In this document: in pieces, positions 24,977 to 33,496 of the stretch | How positions within the stretch are numbered: position 1 is the first letter of the stretch | Layout: each line of letters starts with the position of its first letter | DNA from: Clostridia bacterium | GTDB taxonomy: Bacteria > Bacillota > Clostridia > Oscillospirales > CAG-272 | Direction of reading: 5' to 3' | DNA length: 45,626 nucleotides | Assembly: GCA_017472285.1 (NCBI GenBank) | Contig: JAFUQQ010000054.1 | Coordinates: 1-45,626 of the forward strand | The notes under the pieces: model-generated | What the model was told of the DNA's origin: nothing | Seen by the model: only the letters and a program-made list of their open reading frames with translations | Databases searched by the model: none | Translations under genes and position numbers: made by a program

Positions 24977-26455
24977 TTACAAAATAATGCAGATGAGACC
25001 GCCGCTGCCCTCGTTGATGATGCGGCCAAGCGTTTCGGAAAGTTTGGCGCGCGCATCGTCGGGAATGTGAGAAAGTTTGTTGTGAAGACCTTCATTAATC
25101 AGCTCGTAAAGGGACTTGCCGAACATATTGGTGTCCCAGATCTTACGCGGATCGGTTTCAAATTCACGGAGCAGGAAATTGACAAGCTCTTCGGATTGCT
25201 GTTCCGTGCCAACGATGGGCGAAACTTCCGCTTCGATATCCGCTTTAATCATGTGAATACTCGGCGCGGACGCATGGAGTTTCACACCGTAACCGCCCGA
25301 TTGTTTCACCATCTGCGGTTCTTCCAGCTTCATATCGTAAATATCGGGAACAACGATGCCATAACCTGTGGAATTTACGTCATCCAATGCTTTTTTGACT
25401 TTGTCATACTGTTTTTTGACGTTGGAAAGTTCAAGAAGAAGTTTGAGAAGCGCTTCATCATCTTCGATGGAGAAACCAGTAAGTTCACCGATCAGACCAT
25501 AGAAAAGACCATCGGCAAGCTCCATAGCGATCGTTGCCTTACCGCAACCGAGGTCGATTTTTGCGATACGGACTTCTTTGATGTACATATTTTCCGTTGC
25601 TTTGGCAAAACATTTTGCAATATCGCCCGTCTTCGTAATTTCGGAAGCACAAGCGGAGATCGTTTCGTGAACACTGCGATAAATCGGATGCGAACGGTCA
25701 AGTGCATTCATAAAATCAGGCAGATCAACGGAAATTTCCGTCACGGGAAATTCAAGAAGCACGAGTTCGAGGATATGACGGATATCGTTTTTATCAAGCT
25801 CAAGGCAGTTGACAAGCGCAACGGGCGCATGATATTTTTCTTCCAAAGAAAGTGCGAGAGCTACGGAATCTTCTCTTTCAGGATGCGCGGAATTGAGAAC
25901 GATCACAAAAGGTTTGTGAATCTCATGAAGTTCGGCGGCAATTCTGGCTTCGCTATCAATATAATTATCGCGTGAAAGTTCACCGAAACTGCCGTCACAA
26001 GTCACAAGAACACCGATCGTGGAATGTTCGCGGATGACTTTTCTCGTTCCGATCTCTGCCGCTTCATCAAAAGGAATACTTTCTTCCGACCAAGGTGTAA
26101 GTACCATACGCGGTTTGTCACCTTCAAAATTACCAAGTGCTTCGGGAACGATATAACCCACACAATCGATCATCTTCACAGAAAGCGATGCACCGCCGTC
26201 GAGCGTCACTTCAACGGCTTCATCGGGAATGAATTTCGGTTCTGTCGTCATGACCGTTTTGCCCGCCGCAGATTGCGGCATCTCATCTTTTGCGCGTTTG
26301 CGGTCATAATCGTTTTTGATATTCGGAATGACGAGCGTTTCCATGAATTTTTTGATAAACGTGGATTTTCCCGTGCGAACGGGACCCACCACACCGATAT
26401 AAATATCACCGCCTGTTCTTTCCGCGATATCACCGTAAATATTATTGTTTGCCAT
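24977..26455 (-). CDS. spoIVA: Stage IV sporulation protein A (spore coat morphogenetic ATPase)
   Basis: SpoIVA polymerises on the forespore surface in the mother cell as the base layer of the spore coat, driven by ATP hydrolysis. At 492 residues it has the expected length. The N-terminal ATPase has Walker A GPVRTGKST (24-32), DCVGYIVPEALG as the switch region, and VTCDGSFG. The middle and C-terminal domains end in GLICIIL, the family's usual hydrophobic tail. It is the strongest sign that the organism is a spore former. A possible sigma-E promoter is upstream. SD GGGAGG lies 9-10 bases before the ATG. Confidence 0.97.
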   Translation of the reverse strand: MANNNIYGDIAERTGGDIYIGVVGPVRTGKSTFIKKFMETLVIPNIKNDYDRKRAKDEMPQSAAGKTVMTTEPKFIPDEAVEVTLDGGASLSVKMIDCVGYIVPEALGNFEGDKPRMVLTPWSEESIPFDEAAEIGTRKVIREHSTIGVLVTCDGSFGELSRDNYIDSEARIAAELHEIHKPFVIVLNSAHPEREDSVALALSLEEKYHAPVALVNCLELDKNDIRHILELVLLEFPVTEISVDLPDFMNALDRSHPIYRSVHETISACASEITKTGDIAKCFAKATENMYIKEVRIAKIDLGCGKATIAMELADGLFYGLIGELTGFSIEDDEALLKLLLELSNVKKQYDKVKKALDDVNSTGYGIVVPDIYDMKLEEPQMVKQSGGYGVKLHASAPSIHMIKADIEAEVSPIVGTEQQSEELVNFLLREFETDPRKIWDTNMFGKSLYELINEGLHNKLSHIPDDARAKLSETLGRIINEGSGGLICIIL

Positions 26456-26501
26456 AAAAATAAACCTCCCATTTCATTTTTGCGATTTTTTTCTGTCGCT
26501 C

Positions 26502-26533
26502 AATGTATATGAGAGGTTTTCTTTTTTTATGAC
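26502..26533 (-). promoter_or_regulatory. Possible sigma-E promoter of spoIVA
   Basis: On the minus strand TATACATT (26502-26509) matches seven of eight positions of the sigma-E -10 consensus (CATACA-T). ATAAAA-type bases sit about 14 bases upstream, but the -35 match is weak. spoIVA is transcribed by sigma-E in known spore formers. Confidence 0.35.
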
Positions 26534-26544
26534 AGGGGATGCGT

Positions 26545-26625
26545 GGGGAAAACTTTTTTATAAAAAAGTTTTCCCCATACCCTTTTCAAAAAATTTTCAT
26601 TGGGGTGCCTCGTGGTTTATCGTAT
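26545..26625. repeat. Intergenic hairpin repeat, family B
   Basis: A perfect 32-base palindrome (26545-26576), GGGGAAAACTTTTTTA with its complement, is followed by CCTTTTCAAAAAATTTTCATTGGGGTGCCTCG. It is the clearest copy of this family in the window. Confidence 0.8.
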
Positions 26626-26648
26626 AAAAAGTTTTTGAAGAGAGGTTT

Positions 26649-26680
26649 GGAGAGGGACTTTTTTCAAAAAGTCCCTCTCC
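26649..26680 (-). terminator. Terminator hairpin of proS
   Basis: A 15-bp stem GGAGAGGGACTTTTT / AAAAAGTCCCTCTCC (26649-26663 with 26666-26680) begins 9 bases past the proS stop. The T-run is inside the stem rather than after it, as in the other family B hairpins. Confidence 0.6.
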
Positions 26681-26689
26681 ATAAAATGT

Positions 26690-28411
26690 TTAATTGTATT
26701 TTGCAAGTTCTGTCTGAATGATTTCTTTGATCTTTTCAGCAGCTTCTTTGATGGCAAATTCGCCCTTGAAGGATTTATCGCGGAAGGAAACTTCCACAAC
26801 GCCCTTGTCGCAGGTCTTAGGCGATACGACTGCACGAACGGGAACACCAAGGAGGTCGGCATCTGCAAACATCGCACCGGGACGGATATTTCTGTCGTCA
26901 TAAAGGACTTCAACGCCAAGGTCGAGGAGCTTTTCATAAAGTGCGTTGGCTGTGCTGTTGACTTTTTCATCATCGGAACGGAGGTTGCAAACTTCAACGT
27001 GCCAAGGAGCGATGGACATCGGCCAGATGGGACCGAATTTATCGTGGCTTTCCTGACAGATGGAAGCACAAAGTCTGCCGACACCGATACCGTAGCAACC
27101 CATGATCGGATGCTTGAGTGTACCGTCGGAATCGAGATAAGTCATATCCATAGACTTTGTATATTTTGTACCGAGCTGGAAGATGTTACCAACTTCGATA
27201 CCCTTATTGATTTCGATAACGGGCTGACCGCAAACAGGACAAACCGCGCCCGCATAAATCTTCGCAACGTCAACGTATTCGACGTTACCGATGTCACGTG
27301 CGACGTTCATACCTGTGTAGTGATAATCGGTTTCATTGGCACCGCAAACAAGGCTTTCAATGCCGACGAGGGACTTATCCCAAACGGTCTTGATGTTTTT
27401 ATCGAGGTCAATCGCACCGATAAAGCCTGCAACGATACCGCTTTCTTCTGTGATAACGGTTGCGGGGTGAATTTCATAACCGAGATGATTGCGGAGCTTG
27501 GTTTCGTTGACTTCGAGGTCGCCGCGGATGAATACGATAATATAGGAATCATCTTCATTTTTCTGATATACAACGGCTTTGCAGAGCTTCTTCGCATCAC
27601 TGCCGAGGAATTTCACAACTTCTTCAATGGTCTTTGCGTTCGGTGTATGAACCTTGGTGAGAGGAGCGATTTCGCCCGCTTCGTTTTTCACAAGGCAATC
27701 TGCCGCTTCCATATTGGCTTTATAGCCGCAAGTAGGACAAATCGCGAGGGTATCTTCACCGATTTCGGAAAGGAGCATAAATTCGTGAGAAATGCTACCG
27801 CCCATCATACCGGAGTCGGATTTAACGGAAATGACGTTTTTCGCACCTGCACGGCGGAAAATGCGTTCGTATGCCTTATGGCAACGCTCGTAATAAGCTT
27901 CGAGATCCTCCTGAGAGGTATGGAAAGAATAAGCATCTTTCATTGTAAATTCACGAACACGGATCAGACCGCCTCTTGCACGAGGTTCGTCACGGAATTT
28001 CGTCTGTACCTGATAGATCATAAACGGGAAATCCGCATAGGATTTTGCGGTATCGCGCGCGAGATGTACAGCCGCTTCTTCATGTGTCATACCGAGAACC
28101 ATCGGATTGCCGCCGCGGTCCTTGAAGCGCGCCATTTCGCTGCCGATGCTCGTATATCTGCCCGATTCTTCCCAAAGGGTCGCAGGCATAACGACGGGGA
28201 ACATAACTTCCTGACCGTCTATCTTATCCATTTCTTCTCTGATAATTCTTTCAATTTTGGAGGTGATACGCTTTGTGGGGGTGAAAAGCGAATAAATACC
28301 GTTGCCGACATATTTCATGTAACCGCCTCGCATCATAAGTGCATGGCTTTCAATGACACAGTCCTTCGGTGCTTCCTTGAAGCGTTCACCGAGCATTTTG
28401 CTGACTTTCAT
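26690..28411 (-). CDS. proS: Prolyl-tRNA synthetase, bacterial type with editing domain
   Basis: The enzyme charges tRNA-Pro. The 573-residue class II synthetase shows motif 1/2 stretches (FPVVMPATLWEESGRY, FRDEPRARGGLIRVREFTMKDAYSFH). A YbaK-like insertion follows at about 235-385 that clears mischarged Ala-tRNA (VVKFLGSDAKKLCKAVVY). Motif 3 is in MGCYGIGVGRL, and the anticodon-binding domain runs from about 470 (IAPWHVEVCNL, YDDRNIRPGAMFADADLLGVP). It is a single gene with its own consensus promoter and a short leader; no T-box is present. SD AAAGGAG lies within a 12-base palindrome CCTTTATAAAGG (28421-28432). Confidence 0.97.
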   Translation of the reverse strand: MKVSKMLGERFKEAPKDCVIESHALMMRGGYMKYVGNGIYSLFTPTKRITSKIERIIREEMDKIDGQEVMFPVVMPATLWEESGRYTSIGSEMARFKDRGGNPMVLGMTHEEAAVHLARDTAKSYADFPFMIYQVQTKFRDEPRARGGLIRVREFTMKDAYSFHTSQEDLEAYYERCHKAYERIFRRAGAKNVISVKSDSGMMGGSISHEFMLLSEIGEDTLAICPTCGYKANMEAADCLVKNEAGEIAPLTKVHTPNAKTIEEVVKFLGSDAKKLCKAVVYQKNEDDSYIIVFIRGDLEVNETKLRNHLGYEIHPATVITEESGIVAGFIGAIDLDKNIKTVWDKSLVGIESLVCGANETDYHYTGMNVARDIGNVEYVDVAKIYAGAVCPVCGQPVIEINKGIEVGNIFQLGTKYTKSMDMTYLDSDGTLKHPIMGCYGIGVGRLCASICQESHDKFGPIWPMSIAPWHVEVCNLRSDDEKVNSTANALYEKLLDLGVEVLYDDRNIRPGAMFADADLLGVPVRAVVSPKTCDKGVVEVSFRDKSFKGEFAIKEAAEKIKEIIQTELAKYN

Positions 28412-28456
28412 ATTGTTTCTCCTTTATAAAGGTATAATTTTCACTCTATAAAAGAT

Positions 28457-28485
28457 ATTATATCATTTTGATACGCGCTTGTCAA
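28457..28485 (-). promoter_or_regulatory. Consensus promoter of proS
   Basis: On the minus strand TTGACA (28480-28485) and TATAAT (28457-28462) are 17 bases apart, an exact match to the vegetative consensus. The leader is only about 40 bases. Confidence 0.9.
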
Positions 28486-28535
28486 TATTTCAAAATCGAA
28501 AGGTTAGATTTTTGAATAAAATTCCGTAGATTTTC

Positions 28536-28767
28536 GTAGGGGAGGCGTTTCGCCAATGTCATTAAGATAAGAAATTTGAAGGCTCGCCCTACGGGAGAGC
28601 TGGCGCGGTTCAGTGAAGTGTACTTCACTGTGGCGACTGAGAGGGCGTAATTTGCTTAGATATAAGCCCTCTCCGCCTCGTAAACTCGGCACCTCTCCCG
28701 AAGTGAGAGGCTTTTTAAAAATCTACTTTTCCTTAACTTAATGACATTGGGCATTTCGCCTCCCCAC
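28536..28767. repeat. MITE-like element with 31-base inverted ends
   Basis: The left end (28536-28566, GTAGGGGAGGCG ... AATGTCATTAAG) and right end (28737-28767) are inverted copies that differ by one indel and a short central block. Inside lie a hairpin of GTGAAGTGTACTTCAC type and GCCCTCTCCGC / CCTCTCCCGAAGTGAGAGG segments. No open frame of note is present, and no target duplication is evident. The GTAGGGG ends are shared with 11215-11288. Confidence 0.75.
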
Positions 28768-28778
28768 ATATTTTACCA

Positions 28779-28852
28779 CAAAATGAAGTCAGTGCCACCA
28801 CAGAGTGTTTCTTCTTTGCTTACTTTCTGCTTTTCATAAAGAAGAAAGTAAG
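28779..28852 (+). repeat. Intergenic repeat, family A (copy 4), overlapping a gene end
   Basis: ACAAAATGAAGTCAGTGCCACCACAGAG, TGTTTCTTCTTTG and the closing hairpin CTTACTTTCT ... AGAAAGTAAG (28819-28852) are present. The hairpin overlaps the stop and the last seven codons of the minus-strand sigma fusion, which end at 28834. Confidence 0.8.
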
Positions 28853-31437
28853 TTTCTCGCCGCTTCGTATTCTTCCTCGCTCGCGGCATAGTAGACGTTC
28901 TGCTCGTAAGTGAGAATCACACGGTCAGCCGTACCGCCTGCGGCACGGATATTGACTTCTGCTACGTATTTTTCGCAAAAAGTAACTTCTTCATAATGCC
29001 ATTCCATGCCGTAGTGGAAAGGCATATAGTTGCCGTCCGTGGAAACGCTCTTATAGCTTGCAAGCTGGAGAGAAGAATCTCTACTTTCGCCCCATTTGCA
29101 ATCGAATTTGACGATACCGACATCGGGTGCAAAGAAGAACGTCTTTCGGCCTCTCTTGTAATAACCCTTGCTGTTGTTCCAATAATAAGCGTAGTTTCCG
29201 TCCTGCTTGCCCTTTTCAATGGTAACGACGATACAATTTCTGAAAACACCCGCTTTTGTTGCGATGGTGCCGTAACGCTTCGCTTCGATGCGGATTTCTT
29301 CATCGGGATCACCCTCGTTTTTGACTTCCGTAAAGACTTCGCCCTTTTCGGCAGCTTCTTGCCAACGGGGGTCAAAGAGTGTTCCGCACATTTCATCAAG
29401 ATAGCGATAGACCTTCATACCCCAGATTTTATTGTCGATACCGCGTCTGCCGAGATCGTAGAACGGGCTGATCTGGTAACGGTAACGAAGATCAAGTTTG
29501 CCGTCTTTGCGGACGACTTCCTGCAAGGAAACGGAGGACGGGAGCAAACGGTAGCCTGCACGCATATAGCTTGCACGTTTATCGAGATGGTCAAGACCCG
29601 CTTCCGCGAGGATAGCATCGACGGGTTTGGTTGCGATCTGCATCGCGCGGCAGAAGTCACGGCGCGCTTTTTCCACTTTTTCCGCATCATAAGGGTCGGT
29701 GCGTTTCATGCTGTCGCAAATACGGTCTGCGCGTTCGATATAGGCAAAGGCATCCGCATCGGCATAGTTTTCAAGATTGCTGTCAACGGCAATCCATTCC
29801 CAAGAAACGATTCCCGCATAATCTTTATCGAAAAAGGCAACTTCTTTTTCGATTTCCCCCGCGATATTGGAGGGAAGCATCGGATTTCTGTAATGCCAAC
29901 GGTTGCCCACGGCAAGCGGCATCAGACCCGTGCCGCCCGCGATATGATAATCCGTCAGTTCGTAAACTTCTTCGCTGCTGTCATCCGCAAACTGTACTTT
30001 AACAAGACCGATTCCCTGTTTATAGGTAACTTCTGCGGTATAAGCATTGTGATATTTGTTGTGAATATCTTGATAAAAGACGGTGCAGTTTTCAAATGTG
30101 CCCGCTTCGGTTTCCACGGTGCGGTCCTTCGAGATGCAAGTCATAATACTGCCATCTTTTGCGCGGATGCTGTCTCCGATGGCAAGCTTTTCGTCATAGA
30201 AAAGCATATCCACTCTCGACGCATAATAGAAAACGCTGTCATAACGGCACGCATCGGAATAACCGTTAGAAAAACCCGGTTGCGCCACAAACCAAAGCTT
30301 TCCGTCGATTGCCGTTACGGTTTCGCCGCAAGCGGAATAGCAATATTCCACATTTTCGGCTTTAGGCGCATTTTTCAGCTTTTCCGCAATGGCGATCGCC
30401 GCGAGTGCATTGGGATAATACGCCTCCTCGTGCGGAAGAAGCTCTGTTGCTTTCTTGAAATAAGAGAGTGCTTCATCATAATTTTTTTCGTCAAGATAGG
30501 TTCTGCCAATCCAGAAGCGGAGCGAGCCTTCTTCTGTTTTGGAGTCAAGCGCCATCACCTTTTCAAGACCTTCTTCCAAAATTTTTCTCTTTTCTGCCGC
30601 AGACTTGTTCCAAGCGGCGCAGTAGCGGTCAAAGGTTTCGGTTGAAATCTCTTGCGCACCGCCCTTTTCTTTGATAAAATTCTTTTCTTCCTCGGAAAGC
30701 ACCTCACCCGCCGTCCACGAACGGTAGCGCAAAGCCTCCGCTTTCAGTTCGTCCTTCTTTTCAGAATCGGGCATCATGTCAAGAAGTTGCATCACTTCTT
30801 TATATTTACCGTTAAAATCGGGGGTTACGGTGTAACGGCGCAAGGAAAGCACCGCAGACATAACTTTTGCCGTAAAGTTTTCGCCTGTTTTTCTTTCTTC
30901 TTTATCTATCATTCCAAATACCTCTTTTCTCAGTTTCGCAATTCCGAGCGAAAGACGGCTTTTGACCGTACCTTCGGGAATTTCAAGTGTTCTTGCGGTT
31001 TCCGCCGTGGAAAGTCCGTGCAGATAGCGCAAACTGATGGTCACACGAAGATGCTCGGGCAAGGAGGAAAGTCCCGACATCAGCTTCTGGATATCTTCCG
31101 AAAGAATCATTTTATCTTCGGGCGTGCCGTCCTCACTCGTCAGCGTGTCGGGCAATTCTTCGATATCCTCCACAGCGTATCGGTGGCGAAGCTCACGATA
31201 ACAACGGTATTTTGCAATTCTGCAAAGCCACGCGCGGAGTTTTTCAGGCTCTTGCAGTTTATCAAGATTCTGATAAGCCGAAAGAAAAACTTCTTGCGCT
31301 GCATCTTCCGCATCTTCATAGTGATGTAAAATTTTCAGCGTGATGGCAAATACGGTATTTTTATATTTTTCAACGATAACCGCAAATGCGCCTTTATCAC
31401 CGTTAAGCGTTCGCATCACAAGCAATTCGTCTGTCAA
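28834..31437 (-). CDS. Very large ECF-type sigma factor fusion with TPR and duplicated beta domains
   Basis: Residues 1-175 are a complete ECF sigma factor: region 2 has HYEDAEDAAQEVFLSAYQNLDKL and LRAWLCRIAKYRCYRELR, and region 4 has LSTAETARTLEIPEGTVKSRL. The other 690 residues carry no membrane segment. A TPR-like pair lies at about 305-352 (FWIGRTYLDEKNYDEALSYFKKA). Two similar blocks at about 438-516 and 722-815 follow one pattern: VxTxAGxFxNCxV, then a GxGLVK/GIVK strand, then MPLxxGxxWHY. That pattern resembles extracytoplasmic beta-domains of Bacillota lipoproteins, here apparently in the cytoplasm. An internal SD and ATG at residue 176 may release the C-terminal part. The start is TTG 31437 with GGAGG 7-8 bases before it. 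The last residues (NLLSSL) and the stop come from a repeat. Confidence 0.85.
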   Translation of the reverse strand: MTDELLVMRTLNGDKGAFAVIVEKYKNTVFAITLKILHHYEDAEDAAQEVFLSAYQNLDKLQEPEKLRAWLCRIAKYRCYRELRHRYAVEDIEELPDTLTSEDGTPEDKMILSEDIQKLMSGLSSLPEHLRVTISLRYLHGLSTAETARTLEIPEGTVKSRLSLGIAKLRKEVFGMIDKEERKTGENFTAKVMSAVLSLRRYTVTPDFNGKYKEVMQLLDMMPDSEKKDELKAEALRYRSWTAGEVLSEEEKNFIKEKGGAQEISTETFDRYCAAWNKSAAEKRKILEEGLEKVMALDSKTEEGSLRFWIGRTYLDEKNYDEALSYFKKATELLPHEEAYYPNALAAIAIAEKLKNAPKAENVEYCYSACGETVTAIDGKLWFVAQPGFSNGYSDACRYDSVFYYASRVDMLFYDEKLAIGDSIRAKDGSIMTCISKDRTVETEAGTFENCTVFYQDIHNKYHNAYTAEVTYKQGIGLVKVQFADDSSEEVYELTDYHIAGGTGLMPLAVGNRWHYRNPMLPSNIAGEIEKEVAFFDKDYAGIVSWEWIAVDSNLENYADADAFAYIERADRICDSMKRTDPYDAEKVEKARRDFCRAMQIATKPVDAILAEAGLDHLDKRASYMRAGYRLLPSSVSLQEVVRKDGKLDLRYRYQISPFYDLGRRGIDNKIWGMKVYRYLDEMCGTLFDPRWQEAAEKGEVFTEVKNEGDPDEEIRIEAKRYGTIATKAGVFRNCIVVTIEKGKQDGNYAYYWNNSKGYYKRGRKTFFFAPDVGIVKFDCKWGESRDSSLQLASYKSVSTDGNYMPFHYGMEWHYEEVTFCEKYVAEVNIRAAGGTADRVILTYEQNVYYAASEEEYEAARNLLSSL
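30910..30927 (-). promoter_or_regulatory. Internal ribosome binding site and ATG at the sigma/C-terminal junction
   Basis: On the minus strand AAAGAGG (30921-30927) is followed 8 bases later by an in-frame ATG (30912, residue 176), exactly at the end of sigma region 4. It matches the site at 9469-9485 in the other fusion. Confidence 0.55.
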
Positions 31438-31622
31438 TCGGAGTCCTCCTTTCCATCTTTATAATTTTTGTTTGTCATTCGGTACCGATTACGCCCATAT
31501 AGAGCCATTCAGAGAAAAAAGGTTCATGGAATTTTGAAAATTTTTGAAAATTTTTTTCTAAAAAGAAAATATGGAAGAAAAATCTCCCATATTTCATATA
31601 AATTTTAGCAAAATAAAGTAAG

Positions 31623-32165
31623 TTAATTATAACATTCGGGTTTGAGAACAGCGATATAAGGAAGCGAACGGTAATCTTCATCGTAGTCAAGACCATAGCC
31701 GACAACGAACTCGTTGGGAATTTCTTTTCCAACATAATCGGGTGCAAAGGTGATCTCTCGGCGCGAGGGTTTATCCAGAAGCGCACAAGTCTTCACGCTA
31801 CGACAACCCTTACCTTTTAAATATCTGCTAAGACCGCCGAGCGTTCTGCCTGTATCGATACAGTCTTCAATGATGAGAATATCTTTTGAGTCAAGGTCAT
31901 CGCGCTTGAGATCGAGATGCACCTTCAAAACACCGGCGGTTGTACCCGAGCCATAGGAAGACACTTTCATAAAATCGACCTGTGAAGGTATCGTAAGACG
32001 CTGCATAAGTTCACCCGTGAAGATCATGGAACCTTTCAGAATACAAACGAGAAGCAGATCTTTATCCGCATAATCACGACTGATCTGCGCCGCCAAGTTG
32101 TCTACCATCTGTGCCAATTCTTCTGCTGTGATCAAAACCTTTTCAATGTTGTCACGATAATCCAT
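31623..32165 (-). CDS. hpt: Hypoxanthine phosphoribosyltransferase
   Basis: This purine salvage enzyme joins hypoxanthine or guanine to PRPP. The 180-residue protein has the PRPP motif LIIEDCIDTGRTL (about 100-112), LVCILKGSMIFTGEL and FVVGYGLDYDEDYRSLPYI near the C-terminus. It is the last gene of a dnaB-tilS-hpt run, 23 bases after tilS, with SD GAAAGGA. The tilS-hpt pairing is typical of Bacillota, usually with ftsH next; ftsH is absent here. Confidence 0.96.
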   Translation of the reverse strand: MDYRDNIEKVLITAEELAQMVDNLAAQISRDYADKDLLLVCILKGSMIFTGELMQRLTIPSQVDFMKVSSYGSGTTAGVLKVHLDLKRDDLDSKDILIIEDCIDTGRTLGGLSRYLKGKGCRSVKTCALLDKPSRREITFAPDYVGKEIPNEFVVGYGLDYDEDYRSLPYIAVLKPECYN

Positions 32166-32188
32166 AAGTATATTCCTTTCTGAACTTT

Positions 32189-33496
32189 TTAATATTCAAT
32201 ATAATATATGGGAATTTCGCCATGTTTGCCATCTGCGATCGGAAAACCGGGAAACCAAAGAATACCGTCTGCATCACAAATAAGAGGACGGTTCTTTTCG
32301 GCAAGCGTTTTTCCGCACAGGATTTTTTTAAGTTTTCTTGTCATACCGCCGAAACGGTAGGATTCGCCATCGTTTCTCGGTCTTGCGAAAAGAGTCGGGA
32401 GAGAATGTTCGGGAATTTTTGCATGAGCGGAAAACCTGAAATGCTCCGTCGGTGCCGTTCCGATATAGAGATAACTGTTTTCGGAAAGACGGTTTTCACC
32501 GAAATGAAGCGGGATTTCCGCCGTCAGCGCATCGTTTTCCACATCGTTTTGGAAGAAATGAAGGAAATCACCGTCAAGTTTTGCCGTGATACCGCCCGAA
32601 AGCGATACGGAAGCACCTGTTTTTTTTCGACGGATCAAAGTTTGCAAAGCATTTGCCTGTGTACGCGGGAGCGTATCACCGCCTGCCTGTCGGTAAGACC
32701 GATCGAGAACGGCATATAAAACAGGATCGGCAAGCTCCGCCATATCGGAAACGAAAAGTCCTTCACGTTCATGAAGAAAAGCATTTGCCGAAACTTCCGC
32801 GAAACAATGAAGTTCTGCAATGGACTGCGAAGCGTGACGCGCATTTTCTTCGGCAGACGGATTGACTTTTTTCAGAAGCGGGACGATCTCCGCGCGGATG
32901 AAATTCCTCGTATAAGCCGTGTCGGCATTGGTCGCATCCGTACAAAAAGGAAGTCCGTGTTCTTCCGTATAAGCAATGATCTCCTCTCTCGTCAAGTCCA
33001 AAAGCGGTCTTACGATCATGAGATCACCGAGCGGTCTTGTCATCGGAATCCCCGAAAGCCCCGAAGCCCCCGCACCTCTGCAAAGATGAAAGATCATCGT
33101 TTCCAGATTATCGCTTGCCGTATGTGCAAGAGATACAGTCGTACAATCCATCTGTTTTGCGGTTTCTTCAAAAACACGGTAACGGATGTCCCTTGCCGTT
33201 TCTTCAAAGCCCTTGCCGCCGCAAAGCTTCTGCACGTCAATGCGTACCGAACGAAACGGTATCTCATACGTTTCACAGAAGCTTCTGCAAAATTCTTCAT
33301 CCGCATCCGCATCTTTTCCGCGAAGCATATGGTTGATATGTACGGCGCACACCCTTTCTTTTCCCAGAAAAGTGAGCAGTATATGGAGAAGCGTCACAGA
33401 ATCCGCACCTCCCGAAAAACCAACGAGCGTTTTTTCCCCGTCACTGTAAAATTCCCGTATGTTCCGAAGCAAAATTTCGCGCTTATCCTTCTTCAT
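32189..33496 (-). CDS. tilS: tRNA(Ile)-lysidine synthase
   Basis: TilS puts lysine on the wobble cytidine of tRNA-Ile(CAU), changing its reading from AUG to AUA. The 435-residue form starts MKKDKREILLRNIREFY. The PP-loop SGGADS sits near residue 25, HINHMLRGKDAD follows, and the C-terminal substrate-binding region includes RPRNDGESYRFGGMTRKLKKI. The frame is open upstream to 33739, but those 81 codons lie inside dnaB and are not TilS-like, so ATG 33496 is chosen. It overlaps the dnaB end by 14 bases, suggesting translational coupling. Confidence 0.94.
   Translation of the reverse strand: MKKDKREILLRNIREFYSDGEKTLVGFSGGADSVTLLHILLTFLGKERVCAVHINHMLRGKDADADEEFCRSFCETYEIPFRSVRIDVQKLCGGKGFEETARDIRYRVFEETAKQMDCTTVSLAHTASDNLETMIFHLCRGAGASGLSGIPMTRPLGDLMIVRPLLDLTREEIIAYTEEHGLPFCTDATNADTAYTRNFIRAEIVPLLKKVNPSAEENARHASQSIAELHCFAEVSANAFLHEREGLFVSDMAELADPVLYAVLDRSYRQAGGDTLPRTQANALQTLIRRKKTGASVSLSGGITAKLDGDFLHFFQNDVENDALTAEIPLHFGENRLSENSYLYIGTAPTEHFRFSAHAKIPEHSLPTLFARPRNDGESYRFGGMTRKLKKILCGKTLAEKNRPLICDADGILWFPGFPIADGKHGEIPIYYIEY

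Noticed and set aside
28412..28500. T-box leader upstream of proS
   Set aside because: The promoter at 28457-28485 leaves a leader of only about 40 bases, too short for a T-box, and no T-box sequence is seen.
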